A stretch of 45,852 nucleotides of DNA from an uncultured Parasphingopyxis sp. (lineage in GTDB: Bacteria; Pseudomonadota; Alphaproteobacteria; Sphingomonadales; Sphingomonadaceae), in NCBI RefSeq assembly GCF_937129435.1, contig NZ_CAKZNF010000013.1, forward strand, positions 1 to 45,852, given 5' to 3'. The number at the start of each line of letters is the position of its first letter. Position 1 is the stretch's first letter. Of the stretch, positions 1 to 7,968 are shown one piece after another. The translations under genes were made by a program, and so were the position numbers. Below the pieces are notes generated by a model, which saw nothing but the letters and a program-made list of their open reading frames with translations, had not been told where the DNA came from and did no database searches.

Positions 1-45
1 CGCATCGTTCCGATCACCCAGAACGACGTGAACAGCGCCCGCTAG
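1..45 (+). CDS. C-terminal end of an unidentified protein (partial)
   Basis: Reading frame 1 is open from the first base and ends at TAG (43-45), giving the last 14 residues RIVPITQNDVNSAR. A hairpin with the form of an intrinsic terminator follows 22 bases later on the same strand, which supports this being the real end of a rightward gene. Too little is present to name the protein. Confidence 0.55.
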   Translation, partial: RIVPITQNDVNSAR

Positions 46-66
46 TTTCGGGTCGCAGCAAACAAA

Positions 67-106
67 AAAGCCCTCCGGCGCCAGTCGTCGGGGGGCTTTG
101 TCGTCT
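67..106 (+). terminator. Intrinsic terminator of the upstream gene
   Basis: An 11-bp stem (67-77 pairing with 89-99, one G-U pair) closes an 11-nt loop and is followed by the T-rich stretch TTTGTCGTCT. It lies 22 bases after the stop codon ending at 45 and points rightward. The A-run on the other side could also let it serve the leftward lipoprotein gene at 142-336. Confidence 0.75.
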
Positions 107-141
107 CCGATGAATACGGGTTGGCGCTGGTCCAGTGCTCG

Positions 142-336
142 CTATCGACCGCGCAGGAAAACCTGCCCGTCGAAATAGCACTGGTTCGGATCGTTCGGGT
201 TCAGCGCGTGACCGGCGGCAACGCAGCTATCGTAATCGGTGACATAGTCGCCGTCGAAGGCGTTGTTCGGGGTCGTGCACGCGGTTGCCAACAGCAGGGC
301 CGACCCTGCAATCAGGCCCCGGATGATGCTCGCCAT
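142..336 (-). CDS. Small predicted lipoprotein, 64 aa
   Basis: This short leftward gene encodes a protein with a basic N-terminus (MASIIRG), a hydrophobic core and a lipobox LATAC with the modified cysteine at position 20. The mature part is therefore about 45 residues, probably anchored to a membrane by its lipid. The rest contains one more pair of cysteines (in YDSCVAAG and NQCYFDG) that might form a disulphide in the periplasm. It lies 6 bases after the HD-domain gene on the same strand, so the two are probably cotranscribed. I do not recognise a family and infer no function. Lgt, which lipidates such proteins, is encoded divergently just beyond the HD gene, but that is likely coincidence. 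Confidence 0.7.
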   Translation of the reverse strand: MASIIRGLIAGSALLLATACTTPNNAFDGDYVTDYDSCVAAGHALNPNDPNQCYFDGQVFLRGR

Positions 337-342
337 CCGCCG

Positions 343-921
343 CTACATCATCTTCGGCGTCGAAAAGACGCGCACGATTTCCGGCTCGAAGCTTTCAAGG
401 CTGTCGACTTCGAAATCGGGATCGAAGGCCGGCGCATCCCAATCGTCGACCAGCTTGCAGGCGAGGGGATACCAGCTCTCGTCCTTGTGATCCTCGCGCA
501 GCGTCGTCGGCTTGCCCATGTAATTGTAGTAATAGGCGCCCTGGAAATCCTGGTGCCACTTGATCGTGTGGTAGAGATCGTCCGACACATAGGGCTTCAG
601 CAATTCGGCCGCGATCGCGCCGTGGTTGGGCACCGACATCGTCTTGCCGATATCGTGGCAGAGCGCGGCGACGATTTCCTCGTCGCTCGCCTCGTCGCGC
701 CGCGCCAGCGTCGCCGTCATCAGCGAATGGTGCAGCTGGTCGCAGCCGAAACCGAGCGTCAGCTCGCCCAGATCGCGCAGATGTTCGATGATCCGATAGG
801 GCGCGGACGTCTTGTAATGCTCCTGGTGCTGCTTGCCGATTTCAATCCAATGTTCGGGTTTTCCGTCCTGCATCCGCGTGAAGGATCGGTTGACGGGGGC
901 TTCGGGTGCATGGGTCGCCAT
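343..921 (-). CDS. HD-domain protein, possibly PhnZ/MIOX-like
   Basis: The 192-residue protein carries the metal ligands of an HD fold: His64/His65, the His89-Asp90 pair in ALCHDIGK, His100, His123 and an Asp in KLVDDWDAP near 160. The spacing and the C-terminal DDWDAPAFDP segment resemble the mixed-valent di-iron oxygenases PhnZ and myo-inositol oxygenase more than the nucleotide phosphohydrolases, so it could be an oxygenase rather than a hydrolase; this is by eye only. The ATG at 921 is chosen because AAGGAG sits a few bases upstream; an in-frame start 69 bases earlier has no such site. It is transcribed away from lgt and reads into the small lipoprotein gene. Confidence 0.8.
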   Translation of the reverse strand: MATHAPEAPVNRSFTRMQDGKPEHWIEIGKQHQEHYKTSAPYRIIEHLRDLGELTLGFGCDQLHHSLMTATLARRDEASDEEIVAALCHDIGKTMSVPNHGAIAAELLKPYVSDDLYHTIKWHQDFQGAYYYNYMGKPTTLREDHKDESWYPLACKLVDDWDAPAFDPDFEVDSLESFEPEIVRVFSTPKMM

Positions 922-1008
922 GGTCGTTTCTCCTTGCCGCGACATCGCCTGCGGCTTTTCCTTTGTCCCGTCCGCTATTAAGAGGCGCAAAAGCCCAAGG
1001 GGGACGGT

Positions 1009-1881
1009 TTGGATTTTATCATAGCATCGATTGCCGCGTCAGGCGATACATTGCGCTGGGCCGAGCTCGGCCTGTCGCCGGTCGCGCTCGATCTCGGCTT
1101 CTTCCAGCTGCGCTGGTACAGCCTTGCCTATATCGCCGGGATCATCATCGGCTGGTGGTATCTGCTGAAGCTGATCGCGAAGCCCGGCGCGCCCATGGCC
1201 CGCCGCCACGCCGACGACCTGGTATTCTATGCGACGCTCGGCATCCTGCTCGGCGGCCGGCTCGGTTATGTGTTGTTCTACAAGCCGCTTGAATATCTGA
1301 ACAATCCGATCGAGATCGTGCGGGTCTGGGACGGCGGCATGTCGTTCCATGGCGGCGTCATCGGCGTCAGCCTCGCTATCATTTTGATGGCGCGCAAGCA
1401 CAAGCTCGATTGGCTGCGGATCCACGATTATGTCGCCTGCACCATCCCCTTCGGCCTGTTCTTCGGGCGGCTGGCGAATTTCGTGAACGGCGAGCTTTGG
1501 GGCCGTCCCGGCGATGTTCCCTGGGCGATGGTCTTCCCGCGCGCCGACGAGCTCGCCCGCCATCCGAGCCAGCTTTACGAAGCGGGTCTCGAAGGCATCG
1601 GGCTGTTCCTGCTGCTCTGGTATCTGTTCTGGAAGACCGAGGCCCGGCTGCATCCGGGCAAGCTCGTGGGCGTTTTCCTGGCCGGATACGGCGTCGCGCG
1701 CTTCACGGTCGAATTCTTCCGGGAGCCCGACGATCATCTCGGCTTGCTCTGGTTCCAGATGTCGATGGGGCAGTTGCTGACGATCCCGATGCTGATCGGC
1801 GGCATATGGCTGATCGTCACTGCAAAGGGCCGCTATGAGCAGGCGAAACCCGATCGCGCGGGAGCCGAGGCGGCGGGATGA
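1009..1881 (+). CDS. lgt: Prolipoprotein diacylglyceryl transferase
   Basis: Lgt moves a diacylglyceryl group from phosphatidylglycerol to the lipobox cysteine of prolipoproteins in the inner membrane. The 290-residue protein has the expected run of transmembrane helices and the family signatures: SFHGG (His114), [13 protein letters not shown] (from about Arg154), RHPSQLYE (about 184-191) and [11 protein letters not shown] near 240. Translation starts at TTG (1009), preceded by AAGGGGGA four to five bases upstream; no ATG fits the conserved N-terminus. It is followed after a palindromic repeat by the MidA-like methyltransferase and pgeF on the same strand, an arrangement common in sphingomonads. 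Confidence 0.95.
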   Translation: MDFIIASIAASGDTLRWAELGLSPVALDLGFFQLRWYSLAYIAGIIIGWWYLLKLIAKPGAPMARRHADDLVFYATLGILLGGRLGYVLFYKPLEYLNNPIEIVRVWDGGMSFHGGVIGVSLAIILMARKHKLDWLRIHDYVACTIPFGLFFGRLANFVNGELWGRPGDVPWAMVFPRADELARHPSQLYEAGLEGIGLFLLLWYLFWKTEARLHPGKLVGVFLAGYGVARFTVEFFREPDDHLGLLWFQMSMGQLLTIPMLIGGIWLIVTAKGRYEQAKPDRAGAEAAG

Positions 1882-1896
1882 TATTCGCCGGCAATA

Positions 1897-2024
1897 TCCT
1901 CCCCTGCAAGGGGAGGGGGACCGCGAAGCGGTGGAGGGGTATGACCATCGGCGATATGCGCATCGCTGATGTTTACACCCCTCCGTCAGCCCTCCGGGCT
2001 GCCACCTCCCCTTGCAGGGGAGGA
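1897..2024. repeat. Palindromic intergenic repeat, class R1, copy 1
   Basis: The arms 1897-1916 and 2005-2024 are a perfect 20-bp inverted repeat built on CTCCCCTGCAAGGGGAG. The inner part holds further short inverted blocks, CGCGAAGCGG and CAGCCCTCCGGGCTG, and GGAGGGG / CCCCTCC. Related copies lie at 12693-12814 and 16975-17106, so it is a dispersed element. It occupies nearly all of the lgt/methyltransferase gap. Confidence 0.9.
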
Positions 2025-2041
2025 TTTGTACCCGCGCCGCG

Positions 2042-3088
2042 ATGAGCGACACCGATCTCGCCGAGCGCTTCGCCCGAGAAATCGCGGCGGAAGGGCCGAT
2101 GCCGCTCGTTCGCTTCATGGCCGGGGCGAACGCGCATTATTACGCGACGCGCGATCCGCTGGGCGCCGAGGGCGATTTCGTCACCGCGCCCGAAATCAGC
2201 CAGATGTTCGGCGAGCTGATCGGCCTGTGGCTCGCCGATCTGTGGACGCGTGCAGGAAGCCCGCAGAACGCGCATTATGTCGAGCTGGGGCCGGGGCGCG
2301 GGACGCTGGCCGAGGACGCGCTGCGGGCGATGCGTGCGGTGCGATTCGAACCGCCGATCGATCTGGTCGAAACCAGCCCGGTGCTGCGCCGGATGCAGGC
2401 GGAACGGCTGCCGACCGGACGGTGGCACGACGATTTTGACGAGGTTCCGAAAGGCGGGCCGCTGCTGATCGTGGCCAATGAATTTTTCGATGCCCTGCCG
2501 GTCCGCCAGCTTTGTCGGGACGAAAATGGCTGGCGCGAACTGTCGGTCGGATACGGAGACGAGGGCTTTGCCCCGGTGATGTCGGGACCGGACCTGACGG
2601 CGCTCGTTCCCCCGGCCTTGCGCGATGCCGAGCCCGGCAGCGTGATCGAAACGTCCGCCGCGACGACGGCCGTTGCCGGAGCGCTGGCTTCGCGGCTGGC
2701 CGAACATGGCGGCGCCGCACTCGTCATCGACTATGGCTATGAGGGCCCGGCACTGGGCGATACGCTGCAGGCCGTATCGCGTCACGCCTATGCCGATATC
2801 TTCGCTGCGCCCGGCACGCGGGACCTGACCGCCCATGTCGATTTTGGCGAATTGGCGCGGATCGGGAGGGAGGCCGGTCTGCAGGTTCACGGCCCGGTCG
2901 AGCAGGGCATGTGGCTCGAATCGATGGGCCTCGGCGCGCGCACCGCGGCGCTGGCCAAGGCCGCGCCCCATTGCCGCGAGGAACTCATCGCGGCGCGCGA
3001 CAGGCTGACGAATCCCACGGAAATGGGGCGGCTTTTCAAGGTTCTGGCATTTACGTCACAGTCCTGGCCCGATCCGGCGGCATTTTGA
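2042..3088 (+). CDS. SAM-dependent methyltransferase, MidA/NDUFAF7 family
   Basis: The 348-residue protein matches the COG1565 family. It shows FVTAPEISQMFGELIG near the N-terminus, the SAM-binding ELGPGRGTLAEDALR, and VANEFFDALPVRQ. The mitochondrial relative NDUFAF7 dimethylates an arginine of complex I subunit NDUFS2; whether the bacterial enzyme does the same is inference. The ATG at 2042 is used because the only earlier start, a TTG at 2012, lies inside the arm of the palindromic repeat. It stands between lgt and pgeF, all rightward, with 65 bases before pgeF. Confidence 0.88.
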   Translation: MSDTDLAERFAREIAAEGPMPLVRFMAGANAHYYATRDPLGAEGDFVTAPEISQMFGELIGLWLADLWTRAGSPQNAHYVELGPGRGTLAEDALRAMRAVRFEPPIDLVETSPVLRRMQAERLPTGRWHDDFDEVPKGGPLLIVANEFFDALPVRQLCRDENGWRELSVGYGDEGFAPVMSGPDLTALVPPALRDAEPGSVIETSAATTAVAGALASRLAEHGGAALVIDYGYEGPALGDTLQAVSRHAYADIFAAPGTRDLTAHVDFGELARIGREAGLQVHGPVEQGMWLESMGLGARTAALAKAAPHCREELIAARDRLTNPTEMGRLFKVLAFTSQSWPDPAAF

Positions 3089-3153
3089 TTTCCATGCGTT
3101 GCATCACGCGGCATGACCGCTAAAGAAGCGGGCCGTTTGCGACGATTGAGACG

Positions 3154-3918
3154 ATGACGAGCAAGATCGATATCATTGAGGCTGATGCGCTGTCGGGCGT
3201 ACGGCACGGCTTTCTGGGCCGGACCGGCGGCGTTTCGACGGGCCTGTACGAGAGTCTCAACGTCGGAATCGGCTCCGACGATGTGCTGTCCGACGTCGAG
3301 ACCAATCGCCGCCGTGCGCTCGAGGCCGTGGCGAAACGCGCCAAGCTGGTCACGCTGCATCAGGTCCATTCCGCTGATGCCGTGATCGTCGACAAGCCAT
3401 GGCCGGACGACATGCGTCCTGAGGCGGATGCCATGGCGACGAACCGCCCCGGCATCGCGCTCGGCATCCTCTCGGCCGATTGCGCGCCGATCCTGCTCGC
3501 CGACACCGAAGCCGGCGTCATCGGCGCGGCCCATGCCGGGTGGAAGGGCGCGATGACCGGCGTCACGCGCTCGGTCGTCGAAAAGATGGAAGAACTCGGC
3601 GCCGAGCGCAGCCGGATCGCTGCCGCGATCGGCCCGTGCATCGGCCGCGGCAGCTACGAAGTCGACGATGCCTTCCGCAAGCGCTTCGAAGCGATCGAGG
3701 AAGAGAATGAGCAGTTCTTCCGCGAAGGCGCCCCGGGCCACCATTATTTCGATCTCGAAGCCTATGTCGCCTCGTGGCTCACCTATCTGGAGGTGGGCGC
3801 GATCGAGCGGCTCGAACTCGATACCTATGCCAATGAGGACCGCTTCTTCAGCTATCGCCGCGCGACGCACCGGGAAGAGCCCGATTACGGGCGGCAATTG
3901 TCTTTGATCGTGTTTTAA
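3154..3918 (+). CDS. pgeF: Multicopper-oxidase-like purine nucleoside protein PgeF/YfiH
   Basis: This is the laccase-domain family DUF152 (YfiH/PgeF/LACC1). Members have been reported to act on purine nucleosides, and the E. coli protein corrects peptidoglycan precursor errors. The 254-residue protein has the three conserved zinc ligands: His72 (LHQVHSADA), Cys110 (LSADCAPILLAD) and His127 (AAHAGWKGA), followed by AAIGPCIGRGSYEV. Length is normal. It ends the lgt-methyltransferase-pgeF group, and a palindromic repeat follows its stop codon. Confidence 0.92.
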   Translation: MTSKIDIIEADALSGVRHGFLGRTGGVSTGLYESLNVGIGSDDVLSDVETNRRRALEAVAKRAKLVTLHQVHSADAVIVDKPWPDDMRPEADAMATNRPGIALGILSADCAPILLADTEAGVIGAAHAGWKGAMTGVTRSVVEKMEELGAERSRIAAAIGPCIGRGSYEVDDAFRKRFEAIEEENEQFFREGAPGHHYFDLEAYVASWLTYLEVGAIERLELDTYANEDRFFSYRRATHREEPDYGRQLSLIVF

Positions 3919-3932
3919 CGGCGCGCACACCG

Positions 3933-4024
3933 CCATGCTGAACTTGTTTCAGCATCCATATGCTCTACCGTCTCGAGAATACGGCAAAAGCCGAGCATAT
4001 AGACCCTGAAACGCGTTCAGGGTG
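3933..4024. repeat. Palindromic intergenic repeat, class R5
   Basis: Two small hairpins, ATGCTGAACTTGTTTCAGCAT at the left and ACCCTGAAACGCGTTCAGGGT at the right, frame a middle part that contains ATATGCTC and GAGCATAT as a further inverted pair. The CTGAAACGCGTTCAGGGTGA end is a common dispersed repeat in alphaproteobacterial genomes. It ends immediately before the ribosome binding site of the SLC13 gene. Confidence 0.8.
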
Positions 4025-4038
4025 ACGGGGGAGCGCAG

Positions 4039-5445
4039 ATGTCGGCCAAAACCTACGGCTTTTTTGGTGGGCTGATCGCATTCGCTGCGATACTCGCATT
4101 GCCTGCGCCCGAAGGGATGACGCCGGAAGCCTGGCGCGTCACTGCGCTCACCGTGCTGATGGCGAGCTGGTGGATGACGCAGGCGCTGCCGCTCACCGCG
4201 ACGGCACTGCTGCCGTTCGTGGCGCTTCCCTTTATGGGCGTGATGACGACCGGCGAGGTGGCCGGGGCCTATTATTCGCCGATACTTTTCCTCATTCTGG
4301 GCGGGGCGTTCGTAGCGCTGGCGATCGAGCGGACGGGGCTGCACCGGCGGCTTGCGCTCGCCATCATCTCGCGATCGGGCAAGACGACATGGGGGCTGCT
4401 GCTCGCCTTCATGACCTCGACCGCGATCCTCTCGATGATCGTCTCCAATACCTCCACCACGCTGATTATGGTGCCGATTGCCGTCGCCGTGCTCGCGGCG
4501 GGCGGGATGAAGGAGGGTGAGACAGACGGCTTTTGCGGCGCGCTCCTGATGGGCATTGCCTTTGCCGCCTCGATCGGCGGACTGGGAACGCTGGTCGGAT
4601 CGCCGACCAACGCCATTGCCGCCGGGCTGATGAACCGGACGCTCGGCACCGAGATCGATTTCCTGACCTGGGCGACATACGGCATCCCCGTCGTCCTGAT
4701 CGGAATCCCGCTGTGCCTCGCGATCCTCGTGCGCGTGCAGAAGGTCGGGCGGCGCGATTTCGATCTCGACCATGCACGCGAGGCGATCGGCGATCCGGGC
4801 GAATGGACGTCGCCCGAACGGCGGCTGGTGCCGGTGATCGCGCTCGTCGTCGGCGCCTGGGTGGCGCTGCCCTTCTTCCAGTCGATGCTGCCCGAAGGCG
4901 CGATCCATGACGGCACGATCGCGATCCTGGGCGGGCTGCTGCTCTTTGTCCTGCCCGACGGAACCGGGCGGCCGCTGCTGAACTGGCTCGAGGCGAATCG
5001 CGCGCCCTGGGACGTGATCATGCTGTTCGGCGGCGGGCTGGCGCTTGCTTCGGGCATTATCGAATCGGGTCTCGGCACCTGGCTCGGCGAAGCGCTCGAA
5101 CCGCTGGAGACGGTCAACGTCATAGTCATCGCGCTGGCGTTGACGGCGCTCGTCGTCCTGATCACCGAATTCGCCTCCAACGTCGCCACGGCGAGCGGCG
5201 TCATGCCCGTCGTCGCGGCGCTGATCGTCGCGACCGGCGCCGATCCCATGGTCCTCGCCATGCCCGCCGCGCTGGCCGCGAGCTGGGGCTTCATGCTGCC
5301 ATCGGGCACCGGGCCGAACGCCATCGCCTGGGCAACCAACCACATCGCGTTGCCGCGGATGTTGAAGTCCGGTTTCCTCCTCGATATTCTGGGTATCCCG
5401 ATGATCGTCGGCGTGACGTTCATCGTGGCAAGTTTGGCCGGATGA
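4039..5445 (+). CDS. SLC13/DASS family anion transporter
   Basis: The 468-residue protein is almost entirely hydrophobic helices and has the paired signatures of the divalent anion:sodium symporter family, VSNTSTTLIMVP in the first half and SNVATASGVMP in the second, plus SGTGPNAIAWA near the C-terminus. Such proteins import dicarboxylates such as succinate, or sulfate, with sodium. The exact substrate cannot be read from the sequence. GGGGGAG lies before the ATG. The gene stands alone between a repeat and a leader region; a perfect 8-bp hairpin follows its stop codon. Confidence 0.88.
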   Translation: MSAKTYGFFGGLIAFAAILALPAPEGMTPEAWRVTALTVLMASWWMTQALPLTATALLPFVALPFMGVMTTGEVAGAYYSPILFLILGGAFVALAIERTGLHRRLALAIISRSGKTTWGLLLAFMTSTAILSMIVSNTSTTLIMVPIAVAVLAAGGMKEGETDGFCGALLMGIAFAASIGGLGTLVGSPTNAIAAGLMNRTLGTEIDFLTWATYGIPVVLIGIPLCLAILVRVQKVGRRDFDLDHAREAIGDPGEWTSPERRLVPVIALVVGAWVALPFFQSMLPEGAIHDGTIAILGGLLLFVLPDGTGRPLLNWLEANRAPWDVIMLFGGGLALASGIIESGLGTWLGEALEPLETVNVIVIALALTALVVLITEFASNVATASGVMPVVAALIVATGADPMVLAMPAALAASWGFMLPSGTGPNAIAWATNHIALPRMLKSGFLLDILGIPMIVGVTFIVASLAG

Positions 5446-5452
5446 GGGAGAG

Positions 5453-5477
5453 GCGTTCCTGCGGAGGTTAGGAACGC
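5453..5477 (+). terminator. Perfect 8-bp hairpin after the SLC13 gene
   Basis: GCGTTCCT (5453-5460) pairs perfectly with AGGAACGC (5470-5477) around a 9-nt loop, starting 8 bases after the SLC13 stop codon. There is no T-run after it, so a role as a terminator is doubtful; it may instead be the first helix of the leader of the next gene. Confidence 0.35.
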
Positions 5478-5509
5478 GCAGCGCAGGCTGGGCCCCTCCG
5501 GTCAATTCG

Positions 5510-5542
5510 GCTCCTGCCTTCCTGGGAGCGTGACAAGGAAGG
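5510..5542 (+). promoter_or_regulatory. Candidate H-type pseudoknot covering the Shine-Dalgarno site
   Basis: GCTCC (5510-5514) can pair with GGAGC (5525-5529), and inside that loop CCTTCC (5517-5522) is exactly complementary to GGAAGG (5537-5542), the Shine-Dalgarno sequence of the gene starting at 5552. Both helices can coexist as an H-type pseudoknot with loops of 2, 2 and 7 nt. Small H-type pseudoknots that hide the ribosome binding site are the architecture of the SAM-II, SAM/SAH and preQ1-II riboswitches. The gene it controls belongs to the methionine/cysteine family, which makes a SAM-type ligand a reasonable guess, but the sequence does not match a known consensus. Confidence 0.45.
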
Positions 5543-5551
5543 ATACTCCCC

Positions 5552-6910
5552 ATGGCGAAGACCCCCAAGATTCCCGATACGACGCTCAGCCCCGACGAGA
5601 CCGAGGCCGATCTCACCGGCACGACCCCGCGCCGCAAGCCCAAGCCCGAGGTCGAAAAGATCGGCAACCGCAAGCTGAAGCCCGCGACGCTGATGATGGG
5701 CCATGGCTTCGATCCGACGCTGTCCGAAGGCTCGCTCAAGCCGCCGATCTTCCTGACATCGACCTTCGCCTTCGAAAGCGCGGCCGCCGGCAAGCGGCAT
5801 TTCGAAGGCATTACCGGCAAACGCCCGGGCGGCGCCGAGGGGCTTGTCTATTCGCGCTTTAACGGCCCCAACCAGGAAATCTGCGAGGATCGCTTGAGCG
5901 TCTGGGAAGATGCCGAGGAAGCGCTCGTCTTCTCCAGCGGCATGTCGGCGATCGCAACGGTGCTGCTCGCCAATGTCCGGCAGGGCGATGTCGTCGTCCA
6001 TTCGGGCCCGCTCTATGCGGCGACCGAAACGCTGATCAACCGTGTGCTCGGCCGGTTCGGCGTGACCTTTATCGATTTCCCCGCCGGCGCGAGGCGCGAG
6101 GAGGTGGACGCGGTCCTCGAACAGGCCAAGGGCCGCTGCATGGGATCGGGCCGCGTCGCGATCGTCTATCTCGAAAGCCCGGCCAACCCGACCAACGCGC
6201 TCGTCGATATCGAGATGGTGCGCCAGGCCGTCGACGCTGCGTTCCCGGACGATCCGCCGCCCGTCGCGATGGACAATACCTTCCTCGGCCCGCTCTGGCA
6301 GCAGCCGCTGAAGCATGGCGCCGATATCTCGATCTACAGCCTCACCAAATATGTCGGCGGCCATAGCGATCTCGTCGCCGGCGGCGCGATGGGCGACAAG
6401 AAGTGGCTCGATCCGATTCGCGCGATGCGCAACACGATCGGCACGATCACCGATCCGAACACAGCGTGGATGTTGCTCCGCAGCCTCGAAACGGTCGAAC
6501 TGCGGATGACGCGGGCGGGTGAGAACGCGCAGAAAGTGTGCGAATTCCTGCGCGATCATCCCAAGGTCGACGGCGTCGGCTATCTCGGTTTCCTCGAGGA
6601 AGGGTCGAGCCAGCGCGATATCTACGACCGGCATTGCTCGGGCGCGGGCTCGACCTTCTCGGTCTTCATCAAGGGCGGCGAGGAAGAGAGCTTCCGCTTC
6701 CTCGACGCGATGAGGATCGCCAAGCTCGCCGTCAGCCTCGGCGGCACCGAAACGCTCGCCAGCCATCCTGCGGCGATGACGCATTTGTCGGTTCCCGATG
6801 CGCGCAAAAAGGCGCTCGGCATCACCGACAATCTCGTGCGTGTGTCGATCGGCGTCGAGGATGCCGACGATCTGATCGCGGACTTCATGCAGGCGCTGGA
6901 AAAGGTCTAG
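5552..6910 (+). CDS. Cystathionine gamma-synthase-family PLP enzyme
   Basis: The 452-residue protein is a Cys/Met-metabolism PLP enzyme. The cofactor lysine is Lys266 in SLTKYVGGHSDLVAGG; other family marks are YSRFNGPN (substrate arginine), FSSGMSAIATVLLA and ESPANPTNALVDI. It acts in trans-sulfuration or direct sulfhydrylation; which of synthase, lyase or O-acylhomoserine sulfhydrylase activity it has cannot be decided. It carries about 50 polar, charged residues before the usual start of the family, which do not look like a signal peptide. AAGGAAGG lies 9 bases before the ATG and is part of the candidate pseudoknot. metX and metW, which would supply and support the homoserine ester, lie 28 kb away. 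Confidence 0.9.
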   Translation: MAKTPKIPDTTLSPDETEADLTGTTPRRKPKPEVEKIGNRKLKPATLMMGHGFDPTLSEGSLKPPIFLTSTFAFESAAAGKRHFEGITGKRPGGAEGLVYSRFNGPNQEICEDRLSVWEDAEEALVFSSGMSAIATVLLANVRQGDVVVHSGPLYAATETLINRVLGRFGVTFIDFPAGARREEVDAVLEQAKGRCMGSGRVAIVYLESPANPTNALVDIEMVRQAVDAAFPDDPPPVAMDNTFLGPLWQQPLKHGADISIYSLTKYVGGHSDLVAGGAMGDKKWLDPIRAMRNTIGTITDPNTAWMLLRSLETVELRMTRAGENAQKVCEFLRDHPKVDGVGYLGFLEEGSSQRDIYDRHCSGAGSTFSVFIKGGEEESFRFLDAMRIAKLAVSLGGTETLASHPAAMTHLSVPDARKKALGITDNLVRVSIGVEDADDLIADFMQALEKV

Positions 6911-7003
6911 GCGCTGGGCAACCCGTTCGCCGCCATCGAATCCGATGCCGAGCTTCTCGCGAGGGCCGAACAGGCCAGCCGCGAAGGAGACCGGCGCACG
7001 GCG

Positions 7004-7918
7004 ATGATGGCGGCGAAGGTGTTGCAGAGCCGCGGTCATGCGGCCGAGGCGTGGCGGCTGTTCGCCGATCTGCGTCAGGCGAAATGGGCACGGCCCGATG
7101 TTGCGCCCGCCTGGGACGGCGAGCCGCTCGACGGCAAAACGCTACTGGTGGCGGATGCCGACCGGCAGATCGTGCCGCTGATGCGGATGGCGCGGTTTCT
7201 GGGTCCGGCGGCGGAGCGGGTGGCGAAGGTCGTCGCGCTGACCGACCCAAGGCTGGTTGCGCCACTGCAGCGGACATTTCCTACGGTGGATGTGCGGGCG
7301 CATGGCGATGACGAGGCGTTGCCGCCTGTCGATTTCGTCGCGTCCTATGATAGGCTCGGTCAGCATCTGCTGGGCGACAGGGATGCGCGGGACGGCTTCG
7401 TGCCGCTGCTTGCCGATCCCGAACGGGTGGCACGGTTCCGGCAAGCCGCTGCCGGTGGCGGACCCCGCATCGGCATTGCGTGGCACAGCACCAATGACGA
7501 CAAGGCGCTGCCCGCGCTAGGCGACTGGGCGGCATTCATGGCGCAAACCAACCCGCAATTCGTCTCGCTGCAATATCGCGAGGACGAGTTCGGTTTCGCG
7601 GAGCTGGAGGAGCGATCCGGCGGCAAGCTGGCCCGCGTCGAAGGTGTCGACCATTTCCACGATATCGACGCGCATTTCGCGGCCATCGCCAGCGTCGACC
7701 TGCTCGTTTCGATCAGCAACACCACTGCGCACGCGGCAGGGTGTCTCGGTGTGCCGGTCGTCGTCCTGCTCGACGAGGGTCAGGTGAATATGCACTGGGC
7801 GGCGCAGGGCGAGGCGGACTGGTTCTTCCCGAGCGCGCATCTGTTGCGCCGGGCCGGGCGGCCGTGGGGCGCGGTCTTCGAAGAGGCGGAGCGCGCCATA
7901 GACCGGCTTGGCCGCTGA
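7004..7918 (+). CDS. GT9-like glycosyltransferase C-terminal protein
   Basis: The C-terminal half matches the glycosyltransferase domain found at the end of TPR proteins (GT9/heptosyltransferase-like fold): WDGEPLDGKTLLVADADRQ, GIAWHSTNDDK, QFVSLQYRED, LLVSISNTTAHAAGCLGVPV and a final tryptophan-rich DWFFPSAHLLRR. The typical family has ISVDTAVAHLAG at that place. The given start is the first ATG (304 aa), but helical coding-like sequence continues upstream in the same frame to just after the previous stop; a CTG at 6914 has GGAAAAGG 8 bases before it and may be the true start, giving about 334 aa. It is followed by a second glycosyltransferase and a sulfotransferase. Confidence 0.75.
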   Translation: MMAAKVLQSRGHAAEAWRLFADLRQAKWARPDVAPAWDGEPLDGKTLLVADADRQIVPLMRMARFLGPAAERVAKVVALTDPRLVAPLQRTFPTVDVRAHGDDEALPPVDFVASYDRLGQHLLGDRDARDGFVPLLADPERVARFRQAAAGGGPRIGIAWHSTNDDKALPALGDWAAFMAQTNPQFVSLQYREDEFGFAELEERSGGKLARVEGVDHFHDIDAHFAAIASVDLLVSISNTTAHAAGCLGVPVVVLLDEGQVNMHWAAQGEADWFFPSAHLLRRAGRPWGAVFEEAERAIDRLGR

Positions 7919-7968
7919 TTTCGATTGCGTGCTGGACAGCGCGGCCCCCTCTATGGTGAAGACCCGCC

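Noticed and set aside
1897..2024. CRISPR array
   Set aside because: The repeated blocks in this and other intergenic regions are single palindromic elements, not direct repeats with regular spacers.
5478..5551. A standard SAM-II or SAH riboswitch before the PLP enzyme
   Set aside because: The conserved loop sequences of these classes are not present; only the pseudoknot shape is similar.
3949..5820. A 623-codon open frame on the minus strand opposite the SLC13 transporter and the start of the PLP enzyme
   Set aside because: Antisense to clearly recognised genes; composition is His/Arg/Asp-rich without domains.
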